From Laetiporus sulphureus 93-53 (Eukaryota > Basidiomycota > Agaricomycetes > Polyporales > Laetiporaceae), in the NCBI RefSeq assembly GCF_001632365.1, contig NW_024468544.1, positions 34,839-98,838 on the forward strand: a DNA stretch of 64,000 bases. Reading direction: 5' to 3'. The position numbers and the translations under genes are program-made. Positions 25,302-38,523 of this stretch are shown here, piece by piece (position 1 is the stretch's first letter; each line of letters opens with the position of its first letter). The notes under the pieces are model-generated. The model ran no database searches. It worked only from the letters and a program-made list of their open reading frames with translations, and had not been told where the DNA came from.

Positions 25302-25780
25302 GTTCGCACCCAGCTACGAGGATGCAACAACTGAGGGAGTCGTCGAGTCTGGTAGAGCGATGGTTAGACCGTGACGGCGGCGTCGCGTATACGATTCGCG
25401 CTCAGTCACATTCATTGTGGTCACAGGGGTCACGCCTCTGACAAGGAAAGCGCTCGCCTACTACAGCACGAAAAAAAATGTACAGGTTTCATCAGCACTG
25501 CTGCTACAGCTTTCCGATGAGCTTAACCAAGTCACGGCCTCAGGTTGGCGGGGTTACTGGTCAGGCCTCACAAGCCAGGTGTAGAACAGGGCTTGCTTGG
25601 ATATGTCTGACAATGTATATGGGTGATGCAGGAATGTCTACGTGTCTATTGGGTATGATACAGCAATACAATTCTGTGATAGATCATCCAAATGTGTGAG
25701 CATTTCAGATAGCTCATTGTCGGCATGCCAATGCGGATATCAAAATGTCGTAATCAAGTTTCGCAGCTATTAGGAGGGCT
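25302..25780. other. spacer between NUDT21 and the SulP gene
   Basis: About 480 bp between two minus-strand genes. It should contain the NUDT21 promoter and the 3' end of the SulP transcript. No further gene was seen. Confidence 0.5.
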
Positions 25781-28700
25781 TCAGGACCAGTGGGACAACT
25801 GGACGTAGTCGAACAACGTACCTTTCAGCACCAACCGAGTAAACTCCCTAGCCAGTTCTGGATGCTCCACCTCCAGCCGATGCAGGTCCTCAACACTCAG
25901 CTTCCAGAGCACTGCCTGCCGTTCCACCACACAGGTAGCGTTTCGTGGCAGGCCAGAAAGCGCGGACAGTTCACCTGCGATTGTCCCCGGAACCATGGAC
26001 TCCTCCGTGGGCGCGGTGTGCTCGTTGAAGCGATACACCGCTCTGAGCACGCCGGATTCGACAAGATACAGACCGTCTGGATCGTCGCCTTGATACCACA
26101 GGACTGTGCCTTCTGGCAGAGATATCCTCTGGAGGTACACCATAAGTGGTGCGAATTGTTGGCGGTCGACAGGGCCATATGTTGAGAACGCCTTGACGAG
26201 CGTATTGTATGGCTCAGCAGCATCTGCCACGTCGGCGTCCGGTGGAGAATGATCTGAATGGAGATAATAAGTTCAGGAAACCAGCAATCACGACAGATAG
26301 CTATCTTTTACCTCGGGCGATGGTCTCCCACCCAGCATTCAGCAGGTGCAGTCTTCTGGGCGTCGCCGACATTGATTCCTGGAAAGCAATTGCGGCATCC
26401 TGCCTACCGGGCAATACTAAGACATCGTGAGTCTGCGTATTCTGTGCAAAGAGCATAGTCACTTACCTATCGTCTGTGGCTCGGCCTTCTGCGCATTGAA
26501 CCACGTCCTCAGATAGACGTTCTCAGTCCCTGCAGCATCACATCATAAGCTCAGTCTCGCAGATCATACGGGGTACGCCGACTCACACTCAAGGGCATCA
26601 TTGAACGTAGAAAAGAGCTCGACGCCATCCATGTCCAGCAAGCCAACGTTGTGTAGAGACTTGCCCACGTTCGAGTCCAAAGGGAACCCACAGAAGACAA
26701 GTGTGACCTTTCTCCCTGCCAGCAGACGTTGGATTCGCACGAATGCCTCTGCGGCTGACATGTCCACTCCCGCGACGAGCGACAAGTCGACAATGAGAAA
26801 GCGCATAGGATTACGCTGCCACGCAGGGCCCTCGACCAGCATCCGAATCGTACCTTCGACATGCGTGATGGTCCCGAAGAACAGGAATCCTAAGATGTCG
26901 CCGTATGAGACGTTTGCACATTGATCAAGTTAGTAACGGGTTGATAGACAGCACCTTGCAAGCGCAAAATCGTCGTCTGCTTGGAGACCTCACGTATGTA
27001 CGCACGATGTGCACCCGGTCTGCGCACAGTCGACATCACCGTCTGGCCAGTATACAACGTGCGTATGCTCCTCCTCTGCGAGCTTTGAATGACAAAGAAG
27101 AAACCTAAATCAAGCATGGTCAGAGCAAATCGAAATAAGTTTCGCGGCAAAACGCACAGCTGACGATGATGCCGAACAGCACACCGATAACAAAGTCCCA
27201 CACAGTCATACAGACCATGATGCTGGCGATCGTGATGTACTCTGTCCTGCACTCGAATGAGCTAACTATATGCGGACAAGGATCGATTGGAGCGTTCAAA
27301 CCTGCTAACTCGATGTCGGGTGTCCCAGAGCGCCTCCTTCACCAGATCGATACCAAGCACGAATATCAGCGCTCCAACGACCATCACCGCTGCATTTACT
27401 GAATCAGACGATGCGTCAAGAACATGAGGAGGTAACCTACGAATATATGCGATCGGTCCTGTGCCAATGACAAGCAGAACCGTCGTGGCGCCTGCCAGAA
27501 GAAAACTAGATACACGCGTCGTTCCACCGACGCGATAGAATCTGTCTTGCATATTAGCGATGCGATCATCTGGTTCATGAACAGACCTACAGCACCGTGT
27601 TGACATAGACGAGATAGTTTGGCCTGAGCGTGGTCATCAGTATGCTGCCAGCACGGATCGCAAAACTACTTACACCGTGCCTAGAGCACCAGCAAGAAGA
27701 TTTGAGTAGCCATGTGCAACCAGCTCCTTATCCGTGTTGACGTCATGATTCAAAGATACCGCTGAAGTTCACAATGAGCTTAATGCAGCGTCAGCAGACA
27801 TGCGGACATCGACGCGCTCACCTAGTGCCGGGACATTCAGTGGCGGATGTAGTATGTTGAAGAACAGCCTTGCCGATACCCGTGAACACGTGAACTCCAC
27901 TCCACGGCACAACACTCACAGTGCAAATTGCGTAGGCAACGTTGACCAAAGAACCGACCATCTAGTAGCTTTGAAGTCTATTAACAGCGAGACGCATGAT
28001 AAGCATCGATTAACAAAGTGATCCCGCCGATCAACGCACCGAACAGCGAATAGAAATGATACCAGGGCTCATGTGCAGTGCCCATGTCAAATAGCCATCC
28101 CTTCTGCCGTAGGTTGCCGAGGTCCATATGACCAGCGGCAACGACGATATAGAAAACTGCCGGGATGATCATGAAATCTAGAACACGCCGTCAGCACACC
28201 GTCATTATATGGACCAAAAACGGTGTAAAAGACTCACACAGCGGAAAGATGAGCTGATGCTCATACTTGTGCGAAATGATGCGCAGCAGTGCCGCCAACC
28301 CAAACGCAGACATCCATAGCGCGAGATTATGCACATTCAGGAACAAGAACTTCAGTGTGGCCAAGCTGAAGTCGAAATCATCGTCGTCCATGCGCGTGCT
28401 CACGGAGAACCTGCATGCATTAATAGAGTTAGCGAACATGTGCGCGCGAACGCATGTGACTTGCCCTGTGATGATGAGGAAGACGCCGACACCGCCTATG
28501 CAGCTGTTTGTACGTCAACAGAACCATCACAAGGTGGAGAACGGCTGAATAGGCGTACCCTACAAGTATATGTCGCGGGAAGAAGCCGATCAGTGCTCCT
28601 AGCCGTAATGCGCCAAGCAGAAAAAATGTGAGTCCTTTCCAGCGATCAGCGCAAGTTATGGAAAGGCCAAGTTGCTACGTACCCGTGAGGATCGAGGACA

Positions 28701-29822
28701 ACGCGAACGCCACAATTGTGGTTGCCAAAATAGCATGCGGATCGTCTTCACCGATGTCGGCAGCGATACTGTTAGCGAGAATATGGAAGAACGGCTGCAG
28801 CCGGTGGGAATATTATGGACCTGTTCATTACGATAATCAGACGTAACGCACCACAACTTCTATCATCATGCTGCCGTTCCCGCCCGCGAATCCGCTTCCA
28901 CCTGCCGAGTACACGAGCTGAGAGATAATTGCCCTGGAGAGCGGTGACTTGAGCAGCTGGCAATGCAGATGGAGACAATCCGAGCGCACGCACGTAAGAA
29001 AGAACATAGACACTCCTGTTCCGCCGAGATTGGAGAAGACACCGGTCGCAGGAAATATGATCATGCCGTCTGTAGGCTAGTTGTGGGCAAAGGGATCGTG
29101 CACAGGGATCACCCGTACTCACAGGAGACACCATCGAGGATGTTGAGCAGCGTTCCTAGAAGGACCGCAGGTAATGATGTGAGCGCAATAGTAGCTAGAT
29201 TCTTGATGTCCCGTGGCCCTGGAGTGCTCCTCACAGAGGTTCGCATTCGAGACAGCAGAATCGGCACGCGCGATTTTCGCTTGCTCTTTGAGGGGACTCC
29301 GCCACCATTGTACGCTGCATGGGCTGCCTCGAGATCAGCCAGGAGTGGGGCTGACTCTGACGTTTCCGTGACATCGGGGTGTGCAGCGTCCATATGGGAT
29401 GATAAAATAGTGTTCGGCGGAGGATGGTCCAAAGGTGCAGTGCTGCCAGGCTGTCTTGAGACGGCATGATTGTAAGGCGACTCAGGTGCTGCTGTGGGTG
29501 TGGAGGACCCATCCTTTACGCCGGACAACTGCTCGCCGCTCTGACGAGCCATCAAGAGCGAAAGTCCAGAAGGGCCAGACCGACCTCGAGGAGTAGCGGC
29601 ACCAGACGGCGTTGAGCCCAGGGTGGTAGTGGATGTCGTCAAGTCAGTAACACTGCCAGAGTGTGCAGAAGAGATAAGCGATATGAGAGACATTGATGGC
29701 GGTGGAAGACGTTGGGTCTCGATCTCCTCTGCGGACTCCTCGACGTCGGGGAAGATGAACGCATTTTGAGTGTGAGGAGCAGACAAAGCGGGGGTCCGGA
29801 GACGGATGCTTGATATGTGCAT
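25781..29822 (-). CDS. SulP-family transporter with STAS and cyclic-nucleotide-binding domains (Ygr125w/Vsb1-like)
   Basis: I placed twenty exons, and the sum closes at 997 aa. From the 5' end they are 29123-29822, 28994-29069, 28852-28933, 28683-28794, 28559-28634, 28465-28503, 28238-28410, 28040-28177, 27920-27977, 27822-27868, 27674-27761, 27591-27623, 27441-27541, 27302-27389, 27158-27246, 26955-27104, 26587-26889, 26467-26529, 26312-26416 and 25781-26253. The layout is a Ser-rich cytosolic N-terminus (1-200), SulP membrane region (about 205-640; YGMIIFPATGVFSNLGGTG, HPPLNVPAL), STAS domain (about 684-784; FLIVDLSLVAGVDMSAAEAF) and C-terminal cNMP-binding domain (about 850-985; YQGDDPDGLYLVESG, IAGELSAL). 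The yeast relative with this layout, Ygr125w/Vsb1, is vacuolar and linked to basic amino-acid storage; I infer a similar place here, with the substrate uncertain. The start is the first true ATG. Confidence 0.88.
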
Positions 29823-32269
29823 GGTGCTGTCTCGAATGGTATCCTGAGTATGGTGTATGACATTGCGGGGCCTTGAAGATTTGGAACTCGAGGAGACAAA
29901 ACTTCTCGGCTGTAATAGGCTAAATGTCACAAGGAGATCACGCAACCCCTCTCTATGCGAAGACGAAGGACAAAGTCTTACCCCGCCCGAATCAGTGGAG
30001 ATGTGCTTATTCGCAAAACGTCGTGAAGTGATGGTGATACTCCGTCATTCTCGATAGAATTCGCCTCGCCTCGCCGCGTTCCATAAGGAGGTCTTTCGGG
30101 CTCCGGTGAGTTCATCGCTTGACGGGGCATAACACCACCCAGGCCGACGCAGAGCTCAGCTCAGAGGGATGAAAGAGGCAGCGTCGAGGTTAAGAGCAAC
30201 GTCAAAAAGCATATCATGGCAAGAATATGAGGTCCACTGCAGAGATAGGATAACCTGTCCGTCCGGATAAGATATGTTCCAGGAACGCGATCACGGGATC
30301 TATTATGTTCGATCGCAAGTCTCGACAGGCCGCAGTGCCAATGCCATTCTTGAAACATTTGGGTCTATATGCGATACAACGCGCTGATCTTGCCGTCTTT
30401 GTTGTCTCAGCCATCTGTTGCGAGCCTTGCACCAACCTCCTGAGGTCATCTCTCCAGGCGCAGAAGCGTGCTTTGGCAAATTCGTAAATTTGACATAAAG
30501 ATACGTAGCAGCCTGTAAGGTTTTCTTTCTGCAATCATCACTTATTTTGATCTCTCGGAAGGCGAATGATACGCACCGCGTGCTTCTTGCACGAATAAGC
30601 TTGCCGCGGCAACATGACAGATAAGCTTGGCGTCGTTTTATCAATCCCCTATGGATCCCTCACTCTGTATTAGACGTTCTTCATTATTCTTGCCCAATCT
30701 CCCATATCATTCCCGCCCCATTCAAAGAGTTTTTACCAAGATCCGTGACGGTCTGCAATTGCTGCCTACTATCACACAACGGTTTAGTATAATGATCGCA
30801 TCTGGGGGTTGTCGCGCACTTCAACCTGCGTCTTTGTAAGATTATTCTTCTGGGGCCTTACGATCCTCCAGACTACGACGATTTTTACATATTCTTACAG
30901 TGTGCAAGTGCATTGATAACTGTCTTCGTGCTTCCTGCTTGTTTTCTTCCCTCATCTTTGGTAGCGCACTGCGATTGCCAAGGTCAGCAATCACATTAAG
31001 ATGAGGCTGGATTACATGTACCGCAAGGGCTTGGAGGGATTGCAGTAATAGAAGCTGGATGCATCCCATCAAATTCTAAGGAGTGCTGCATATAAGGAAC
31101 AAGAAATCTGATGGTGCGCTCTTTTTGAAGTTGCCGGCGGAAAGCTGGTAAAAATGTCACACTGAGTTGGACCACTTTATTCTTTGGAGGTTCTGGAGGG
31201 TAGAGGTGCGAAGCGCATTATAAAGTATGCACAATTATACTCGTGTAAATACGGCACGGTGTTTTCATGGATGTACGCGCCTGTGGCGTACGCAGTGTAG
31301 ATGTCACGTGGTCGCGAAAGGTAAGGTACTTACATAGTATGGCAGGTGCCAGGCGCGACAATCGAAGCAGTGGAATTGTTCCCATCATGATGGAGTATGA
31401 AGGCCCGTCGATGTTTCAACTTCAAAGCAAGTCAGGAACCATCTTTCAGTCCCCGGACTGGCCGTTATCTCCTTCATAACTCTGCGCATTATCGCACGTA
31501 TTGACTCGGAAGCAGAGACTTCTTCGCGATGTCGCCGCTGGCTGACGTGAGTCCACCCGGATCAGGTCTCCTCAGACTCAAGGGACAAGCATATCATTAG
31601 ATAGAAGACGATTTGTAAACAGAGGCGGAGTCATTAGGCGACTAACCTTTCAGGATGCACCATCATCCATGATTCCTGCTCTGAGCTAGTAGGGAGGATC
31701 AAAACGTCCATCTTCTCCTCGGACTAAAGTGCGAACCGCTAGCTCGCCACCCGCAAGTGATCCTCTATGAGACATCATGGTCACTCTAATTGGGCGAGCT
31801 GTTATCGGGATGTTCTTTGTCCAAGAATCCTCGCAGATGCAACCTCCATTGCACTGCTACATGTAGATTATCAAGGGAACAATGCGAACATGTTCATATT
31901 CTCGGTAATACCTTGTACTATATTGACGATAACTTTCTCTACAGTTATAATTTGAAGAAGTATGAGTCTTTCAACGACTGGCTAACGCAGTCAGCGTCTC
32001 ACCATCAAGGCGGAAGGGAATTTGAGGCTCCGAAATCGCGCATTCAACACATTCTCCACCTCCGGTGCCAGTCTGCACCGATCCTAACCCTAGCGAATTG
32101 CCATGGCGGCAGCTTCAAAGTCGACTGAACTAAGATGTTTCCATCGCCACATGCATCAATCCATTCGACCAGGGTTAGCAACCCCCTTTGTACTCTACTG
32201 TGCCACTAATATTCACTTACTGGTCATACATCATGAATCTCACTCAGTGACTCCAGCAATCTCGTCTTG
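29823..32269. other. long gene-poor spacer
   Basis: About 2.4 kb. A GTAAG…ACAG pair just upstream of 29822 may be a 5'-leader intron of the SulP gene. A CACGTG palindrome lies at about 31302. Short open frames (for example 30303-30644 minus) show no motifs. No gene is supported. Confidence 0.4.
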
Positions 32270-33385
32270 CTACTTCGAGGCAACTCTGCTCTTCACCCAT
32301 TGCTCGACCTCGATAGCCCACTCCTCTCCCGATCCACTCCAAAGTGACAAATGGGGACTCAAATGATTATGTTTCTTCATCGTCGACACTCCAATCTTCC
32401 TCCCCAGCTTCCTTCCGAGCGCAGCAGCGAACTCTTCGCTTTCTTCGAAGACTCCGTCAGGCTCCCTCTCGCTGGCCATCATCAACACCTCCGGAAAGCC
32501 GTCCACGATCTCCCCAGGTGCTCGTTGGGGCAGTGTGGCAGGCATCTTGTTCTGCACCTCCTCCCATGATCCGTACAATCCCTCCAGGCCTGCAGGGTCC
32601 GCAGTAGCGCTCTCTCGGCTGAAGCGATAGATGCCTCCGGCAAGGATGACGCCCCGGATGTGAGACCGCACGTCAAGCGGGAGCAAGCCGGGGTACAGCA
32701 TCATCGTAGCAGTGTAGATTGACCCTGCGGAATGGCCCATGATCATCACGTTGTCGAAATTCGCGTGAACGGTGCCGCGGCGGCCGACTTCCTCGGTGTT
32801 TGCGAGAACCCAAGCAATCGCATCTCGTATGTCCTTTACGGGCTCCGGGAACATGACGCTCGGCACCAGGCGGTAATCCGGGATGATGGTCAATATGCTA
32901 TGGCAATGCTCTCCTGTTCATCCTTCTGCATACGGGGGACAGTGCTTTCGAGGACTCACCCTCGTTTCGCAAAGAACGCTCCCAAGTTACGATAGACGAG
33001 GTCGAACGGAGGAGGGAAGATTCGCTCCCCTGTAACGAACCCTCCGCCATAGATGAAGAAGAGGACCGGCGCCTTCTCCTGTGTTACTTCCGAAGGGTAG
33101 TAGACGTCAAGCTAAATGGCGACCGGTCGTCAACGCCTCGTTCATCGCTCGAAGCAATCGTCATACCTGATGTCGGTCTGTCACACCGTACTTGAATGTG
33201 GTACGCTCGATGGCCTCGATCTCGGCACGATGCGCTTCAAGGTAGGGCAGGAAGGCATTCCTCGCTACGAACGCAATGTATGAGTCTAATGCGTGTCCAC
33301 GTTATTAGATCTGTTCTCTCCGCGACATACTGTAGTCGTAAATGAGAGGGACGGACCGCTCTTGTTGTGCCGCTATGGCGTCCAT
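32270..33385 (-). CDS. alpha/beta hydrolase (esterase/lipase-like)
   Basis: There are four exons: 33331-33385, 33167-33285, 32960-33111 and 32270-32897; 317 aa, frame closed. An oxyanion-hole motif (FFIYGGGFVTGE) is followed by a DYRLVP segment, the nucleophile elbow GHSAG (Ser165), an acidic candidate in SEREPDG and a His candidate in KKHNHLSP, in the order expected of a Ser-Asp-His triad. There is no signal peptide, so it is probably cytosolic. The substrate is unknown; the family includes BD-FAE/arylformamidase-like and other carboxylesterases. It lies downstream of the P450 on the same strand, 449 bp away, and has a decayed inverted relative at 37412-38523. Confidence 0.85.
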
Positions 33386-33833
33386 TAGTGAAAGACTACA
33401 GCTTGTCTCACCTAACCGAGCACTGAAGTTCGCATGGATCCGTCCGTCCTGCTTATAAGTGGACCCAATGGAGAAGTCGAGCTAGCTGACCAACCCAGAA
33501 TCAAGTTCTTCCGACGGGAACGTATCGATTTTCCATTCACTCTATACATATGTATACCCTTGATGCTTCATCCGCTGAAATCAGTTTTCCCGCTCGAGCC
33601 GTACCTTCGTGTTCGGCATGACGCGAATGTGACTGCGCAACCGTGAAGAATCCATAGCTTCAATGTTTGCAGGAAAATATGAAGCTCAGCCCATATTACG
33701 AGCAACAATGCGGGGCTAAGTAACCACATAATAAAGTGCAAACAAAAACGACCATTCATCCAGAAGTCCATGGGAGCCATCGTCACAAAGAATACACTAT
33801 CTCACAAATAAATTCAGATCATACCGACACCTC

Positions 33834-36206
33834 TCACAGGCCCTTTGCGAAACCGATTTTCATGGGCATCTCAGGCTTCGGGTTCAGCCCGATGGTAGGA
33901 TACTGAATACCTGCGACGTTCCAAAAGATCTCCTTGCCGGCGGACTCGAAAGTGAAGGAGGAGAGCAGGACAGCGAGGACGACCTCTGTGATGTACGGTG
34001 AGCACCACGGACGTAGCAGATAGTCACAGAGGTACGCACTCATTTCTAGCTGAGAGAACTTGAAGCCACTATAGAAGAGACCAGTCAGTACTGCAGAGCG
34101 ATCATGCAGAGCGAAAGGTCACTGACATGCAAGCCCGTCCACCTCCCAAGAACGTCATCCTGTCCGGCACAAATCAGTCATCTGAGTGCGGCAACATTAG
34201 CATACAGACAGACTTACAGATGTGAGTACACGCCAGGCACGTGCGCATTCGTGACCGCCTCCGGGAGCGGCTTGAGCCAGCGCTCGGGTTTCCACTCTGC
34301 CGCATCGGGGCCCCATATCTCCGCGTTGCGGTTGCACGCGAGGATACCGATGAGGATCCCAGTACCTTTCGGCACCGGTATCTCATTCATCATCGTACCG
34401 TCGTTGCCGCGTATGGGTGTCGAGAGAGGCATGACCATGTCTTTGCCCGTGCTGCACGGCGAGGGTTCCAGTCAGGATCATGTGCACAGAGTAACGCTAA
34501 CGCGATCTACGGGACGTACTTTCGAACAAGGAACGGCACCGGGGCACACCTGGAGCGTTTATTCAGTGACTGTCGACACCATCTCACAAACCGTGCGGAC
34601 TCACACGCGCAACGTCTCACGACAAACGGCGTCTAGATATGGCAGCTCCACGAGTTGGTCGTAAGGGATCTCCTCGTTGTTGCGGCGGGCTTCCTGGATC
34701 TCTGCACGCAGCTTCTCCTGCACCTCCGGGTGCTTTGCCAACAAGTCCAGCGTGCGTGCGAGCGCGTTGGACGTGGTGTCCATGCCTGCGAAGATGAACG
34801 TCCTGACGTCCGATGAGCGTCCGCTCTGCAGGAAGCGCAGCAGGAGACTGTGTAACGCACGACATCTGGCCCAATAGTTCGTCCTCGGGCAGCCTGTCCT
34901 CCTCGGACGCAGCCATGTTCGCCTGCACTGCGCCAAGCATGAGGTAAAGCAAGATAGGACTCGACGTATATGCTTACTGAGCTTGCTCATGATGTCCTTG
35001 CCCTCGCCGATCTGGTGCGTAACATCCTCGTCGCCCCTCTCCAGCGCGGCCTTCTTCTCTTCATAAATCCTGTGCGAGTGCTCGGCGATCGCGTCGGAAA
35101 TCTCGCCGGCACGGCGGATGTGTGGGTTCGGAGACATCTGCACCAGACGCCGCCTGAAGGAGGGCGGGCCAAACTTCATTGCAAGCGGCAGTAGGGGGCG
35201 AACTATACGAAGAGGGAACAGCGTAGGCCTAGAATTATTTCGATCAGCAGAGGCAGGAGCAAGTAAGGAGCAAGAGGCACGTACACAATGCTCTTAATGG
35301 CCTTGCCAAAGTCATCAGACGCATCACTCGTTAACGGATCGAACGAGTATCCAAGTCCAGCCTGTCCAACAAGCTCCAGCGCGGTGCGGCCCATCCAGTC
35401 CAGAATATCGATCTCTTGCACGCCCTCTTTGACACGCACAGCAATGGCATCTCTTAGCTATTATGAACGTCCCTCAGTTAGCTTGCCTCGTTGTGCATTG
35501 CCAAGGTGCAAACCTTGTTAGTGATCCTGTAGAAGATGGGGACCATATGTCGCATGTGGGCGATGGAGAATACGGGGTTGAGCATCCTGCGCTGTTTGCG
35601 ATGACGCTCGCCTGTAGTAACGTGTTAACCGCGTCAATTGGTGTCTGACAGGGGACATATCGTTACAAACCTAGGGTTGCAAGCAGGCCATCACCCAGCA
35701 TGAGATGCATCGACCTGGGGCGTTTCCAACATGAGTGTGAATCGCATTGAGCGAGGGGCTACTTACCCGAGGAAGTCGGGGGTCTCCTCATAGACATACT
35801 GATCCTTGACGATGACACTGGACAGCGCCAGCGGGTCGAACACGAACAGGTGCTTGCTCTGGAGCAAGCAGGTCAGCATTACTAAGAATTACACACTGTG
35901 ACGTTGGGCGTACTCCGAGTAGCCCGTTCAGCTTCACCACTGAGCCATACTTCTCGCCGATTTCCCATTGAAAATCCCAGCCTGTGCGATCGAGGAGCTG
36001 GCCAAAGTTTCCTGCCAACGCTTCTCTGTCGATGGTACCAAGATGGATTTAGATCACGGGCCCATACCTTTCAAGAAGGATTGAGAAACAGGCCCCGGGA
36101 CGTTATCTAATGGCGAACGCAAGAAGACGCTCTTGGCGAGGTACCAAAGCACGAAGCAAAGCGCGCAGATCACTATGGTTTGGAGAATGCTGAACACCAG
36201 ACCCAT
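33834..36206 (-). CDS. cytochrome P450 monooxygenase
   Basis: There are thirteen exons: 36068-36206, 35914-36011, 35767-35858, 35671-35714, 35514-35611, 35285-35457, 34978-35228, 34864-34927, 34605-34802, 34518-34547, 34218-34451, 34127-34159 and 33834-34068. The sum closes at 562 aa. There is an N-terminal membrane anchor (LVFSILQTIVICALCFVLWY) and a proline hinge (NVPGPV), followed by the I-helix FIFAGMDTT, the ExxR motif ETLR, the PERW region (WKPERWLKP) and the heme-binding loop FLGGGRACIG with the ligand Cys at about 484. All key residues are present, so the enzyme looks functional, ER-anchored and NADPH-P450-reductase dependent. The substrate is unknown. It is flanked by an intact hydrolase and a broken relative of it. 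Confidence 0.93.
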
Positions 36207-37411
36207 GGTGCGAGGAATTTGGGAAAGAAGAGGATTGTAGGAGTAGAAGGGCTTGTGAGAGAGGAGCGATTAGGTCACTCGTGGTGCCCAGGTGACTGCG
36301 CTTATAAAAGGTCGGACAAGCGTACGGCTCCTTTCGATCAGATGCTTCCGGAGCCCTTCGTCATCCGGTCCTTCCTCTGTAACCAACTGCGTTCGATCAG
36401 TAGGTACACTTCCGTCGCGTAACAACTTCCTTTCCTGCTCTTTCGAGATCACGGTCAAGCAGATCGCGGCCAAATACTTGAGCCAGACGATGCCGAACCG
36501 TGTTGATCGGATTTGGTGGGCAGACGATGTCGAGTCGCTGTGCCTCCCTGCTGGCCCTGCACCCACGATGACTCTGGAAATGGCATACCTTGTGGCTTTT
36601 TTGGGCGACTTGACCCCGGAGCGCGTGCTCACGCGCTCACCGTTGATCTGCATTGATTCCGGTCTTGCGGCGATCTTTGAACGCGAGCTGATAACACATG
36701 AACATGAGCTATTCTCCCAGTGACTGATAGCGTATTAGTGACAGCTCCGACGGCATCGAAGTGAATTTCGTAGTCGTCACTTGAGTCGCCATGCCAAATC
36801 ATCATGGGCGCTAATCTATCCAATCCGCAGGTCTTCGAAATACTATAGGCGGCTATGATACAGCTCACGTCTACTCTGTTCGATGACTTCTGTCGCCAGG
36901 TAGGAGCAGGCCCGAAAGGCAAGCAGCTCCGAAAAGGCCGTAATGCCATATCGACAATGGATGCGCAAGCCTACGGACCTCCTCTGAATTAGGCATCGCA
37001 AGAAATCACACTTTATGCTAAAGCCTCGACTACTGTGGTATCCTTGGTTGTTCCTAGATCTGCACGGAACTCTATGGCTTGAGCTTCCGGTCGGGATGCG
37101 ACTCGCGTATGATCTGCTAGGGGCCACAAATTCGAACTTCGACTTCGAGGTGTCACCGCACTGACGCAGACAAACGCGTCAGTGGCTGGTCATCAAACCG
37201 ACTCGTTCCCGTTCGGTAAACTAACTTGGATACGCCCTAATTGCGCTCATGCCGTGTTACCGCGCATTCATCAACGAGCGTTTCGGCACGTCACACACGT
37301 AGTCGTAGCTATACGAAGCATAGCCCCAGAGAAGCGCGCGGCTGTACCTTTTATAAAGTAGTGCTCCATCAACCGCGCGCTATCCAGCAACTTGGGGGAT
37401 CACATCAAATT
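36207..37411. other. spacer upstream of the P450
   Basis: About 1.2 kb. Open frames overlap on both strands (36292-36723 plus, 36270-36653 minus), but neither has introns or motifs that I can defend. It probably contains the P450 promoter. Confidence 0.4.
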
Positions 37412-38523
37412 ACGAACGTGGTGGCCGCTCAGACTGATCGTACCGTCGCCAACATCATCCCATCCAGCCGAGTACGTCTCGATGCCGGTCACGTCGTGCG
37501 CTGGGTGCTCACCCGCCGCTGAATAGCTCTGGATGCATTCATACCCTTGTTGGAGGCACGATGTGCAGAGATAGAGACCATTAAGCGAAGGACATTCACT
37601 TATGGCCACACGGATAGGCATCAGGTATGCGTTTGACTCTTCTTGTCTAGCTGGTGCACTCATTCACGGCCAGCTCGATGTGTATTATCCTTCCGAGACT
37701 CACGAATCCTTCCCGGTTCTCTTCTTCGTATACGGCGGCGGATTCATATTAGGCAATCGGAAATTCACCGCCCGCCGAGCTCCTATATGCCAACCTAGGA
37801 GCCTTCTTTGCCAAACGAGGGTCAGCATGGTTCTCCTTACTGAATGATCAGTTGGAGTCATAACGTCAGTTGTCTCATCGTTGCAACTCTGCAGGATCCT
37901 AACGGTAATACCGGACTATCGCCTGCTCCCCGAAGCACGCTTCCCCGAGCCCATGGAAGACGTACGGGACGCGATGGCCTGGGTAGTCGCTACGCCAATC
38001 AAGTCACAAGCGAGCGCAACCTGAAGGTGGATCTCGACAGCATCTTCATGATGGGCCACTCCGCCGGCGCGACCATCGCGTCCACCCTGCTGCTGCACCC
38101 CACCCTGCTCCCGGCACCGCTGCGCGCGCGCATCCGTGGCATCAACCTCGCCGGCGGCGAGTACAAGCAGCGGAGGGACGGCGTGATGGCGGGGATACTT
38201 ACGCAGCTGTACGGTGCCTGGGACGCCGTGGAGGAGAACATGCCGTCAGCACTTCTGAAGCGCCTGCCCGAGAGCATCGTCAGCGGATTCCCTGATGTGA
38301 TAGTGATGGTAAGCGAGCGCGATCCTGATGGGGCGATAGAGGCGAACGAAGAGTGGATCAGCATGTTGAGGGAGACACTCGGAAAGGATGTGAGACTCTT
38401 TGTCATGAAGCGCCATAATCACTTTAGTCCGATGCTGGCGTTGTGGAGCGGTGATGGAGAGGAGTGGGCTGTCGAGTTCGACAGGTGGATGAAGGCCAGG
38501 GTCGGATCGAGCACCGGCCAGTA
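37412..38523 (+). pseudogene. decayed alpha/beta hydrolase, inverted relative of the gene at 32270-33385
   Basis: It aligns by eye through the whole length of the intact hydrolase. The first-exon counterpart begins ACG-AAC-GTG-GTG-GCC-GCT-CAG, so the start codon seems lost (ATG to ACG at 37412). Later blocks are clear: RTFTYGHTDRHQ, LDVYYPSE, FFVYGGGFILGN, LTVIPDYRLLPEARFPEP, MMGHSAG, ERDPDG and KRHNHFSP. The frame breaks near 37770 (one extra base between the ILGN block and the block matching LLYANLGAFFAK) and again near 37985-38015, where the reading shifts after AMAWVVAT. The C-terminal 180 codons are open and retain the triad residues, so decay may be recent or a shorter product may exist. 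An assembly error cannot be excluded for single-base shifts. Confidence 0.7.

Noticed and set aside
36270..36723. Minus-strand VGAGPAG string suggesting an FAD enzyme, with a plus-strand frame over it
   Set aside because: The string stands alone without the rest of a Rossmann domain, and neighbouring residues do not fit a flavoprotein.
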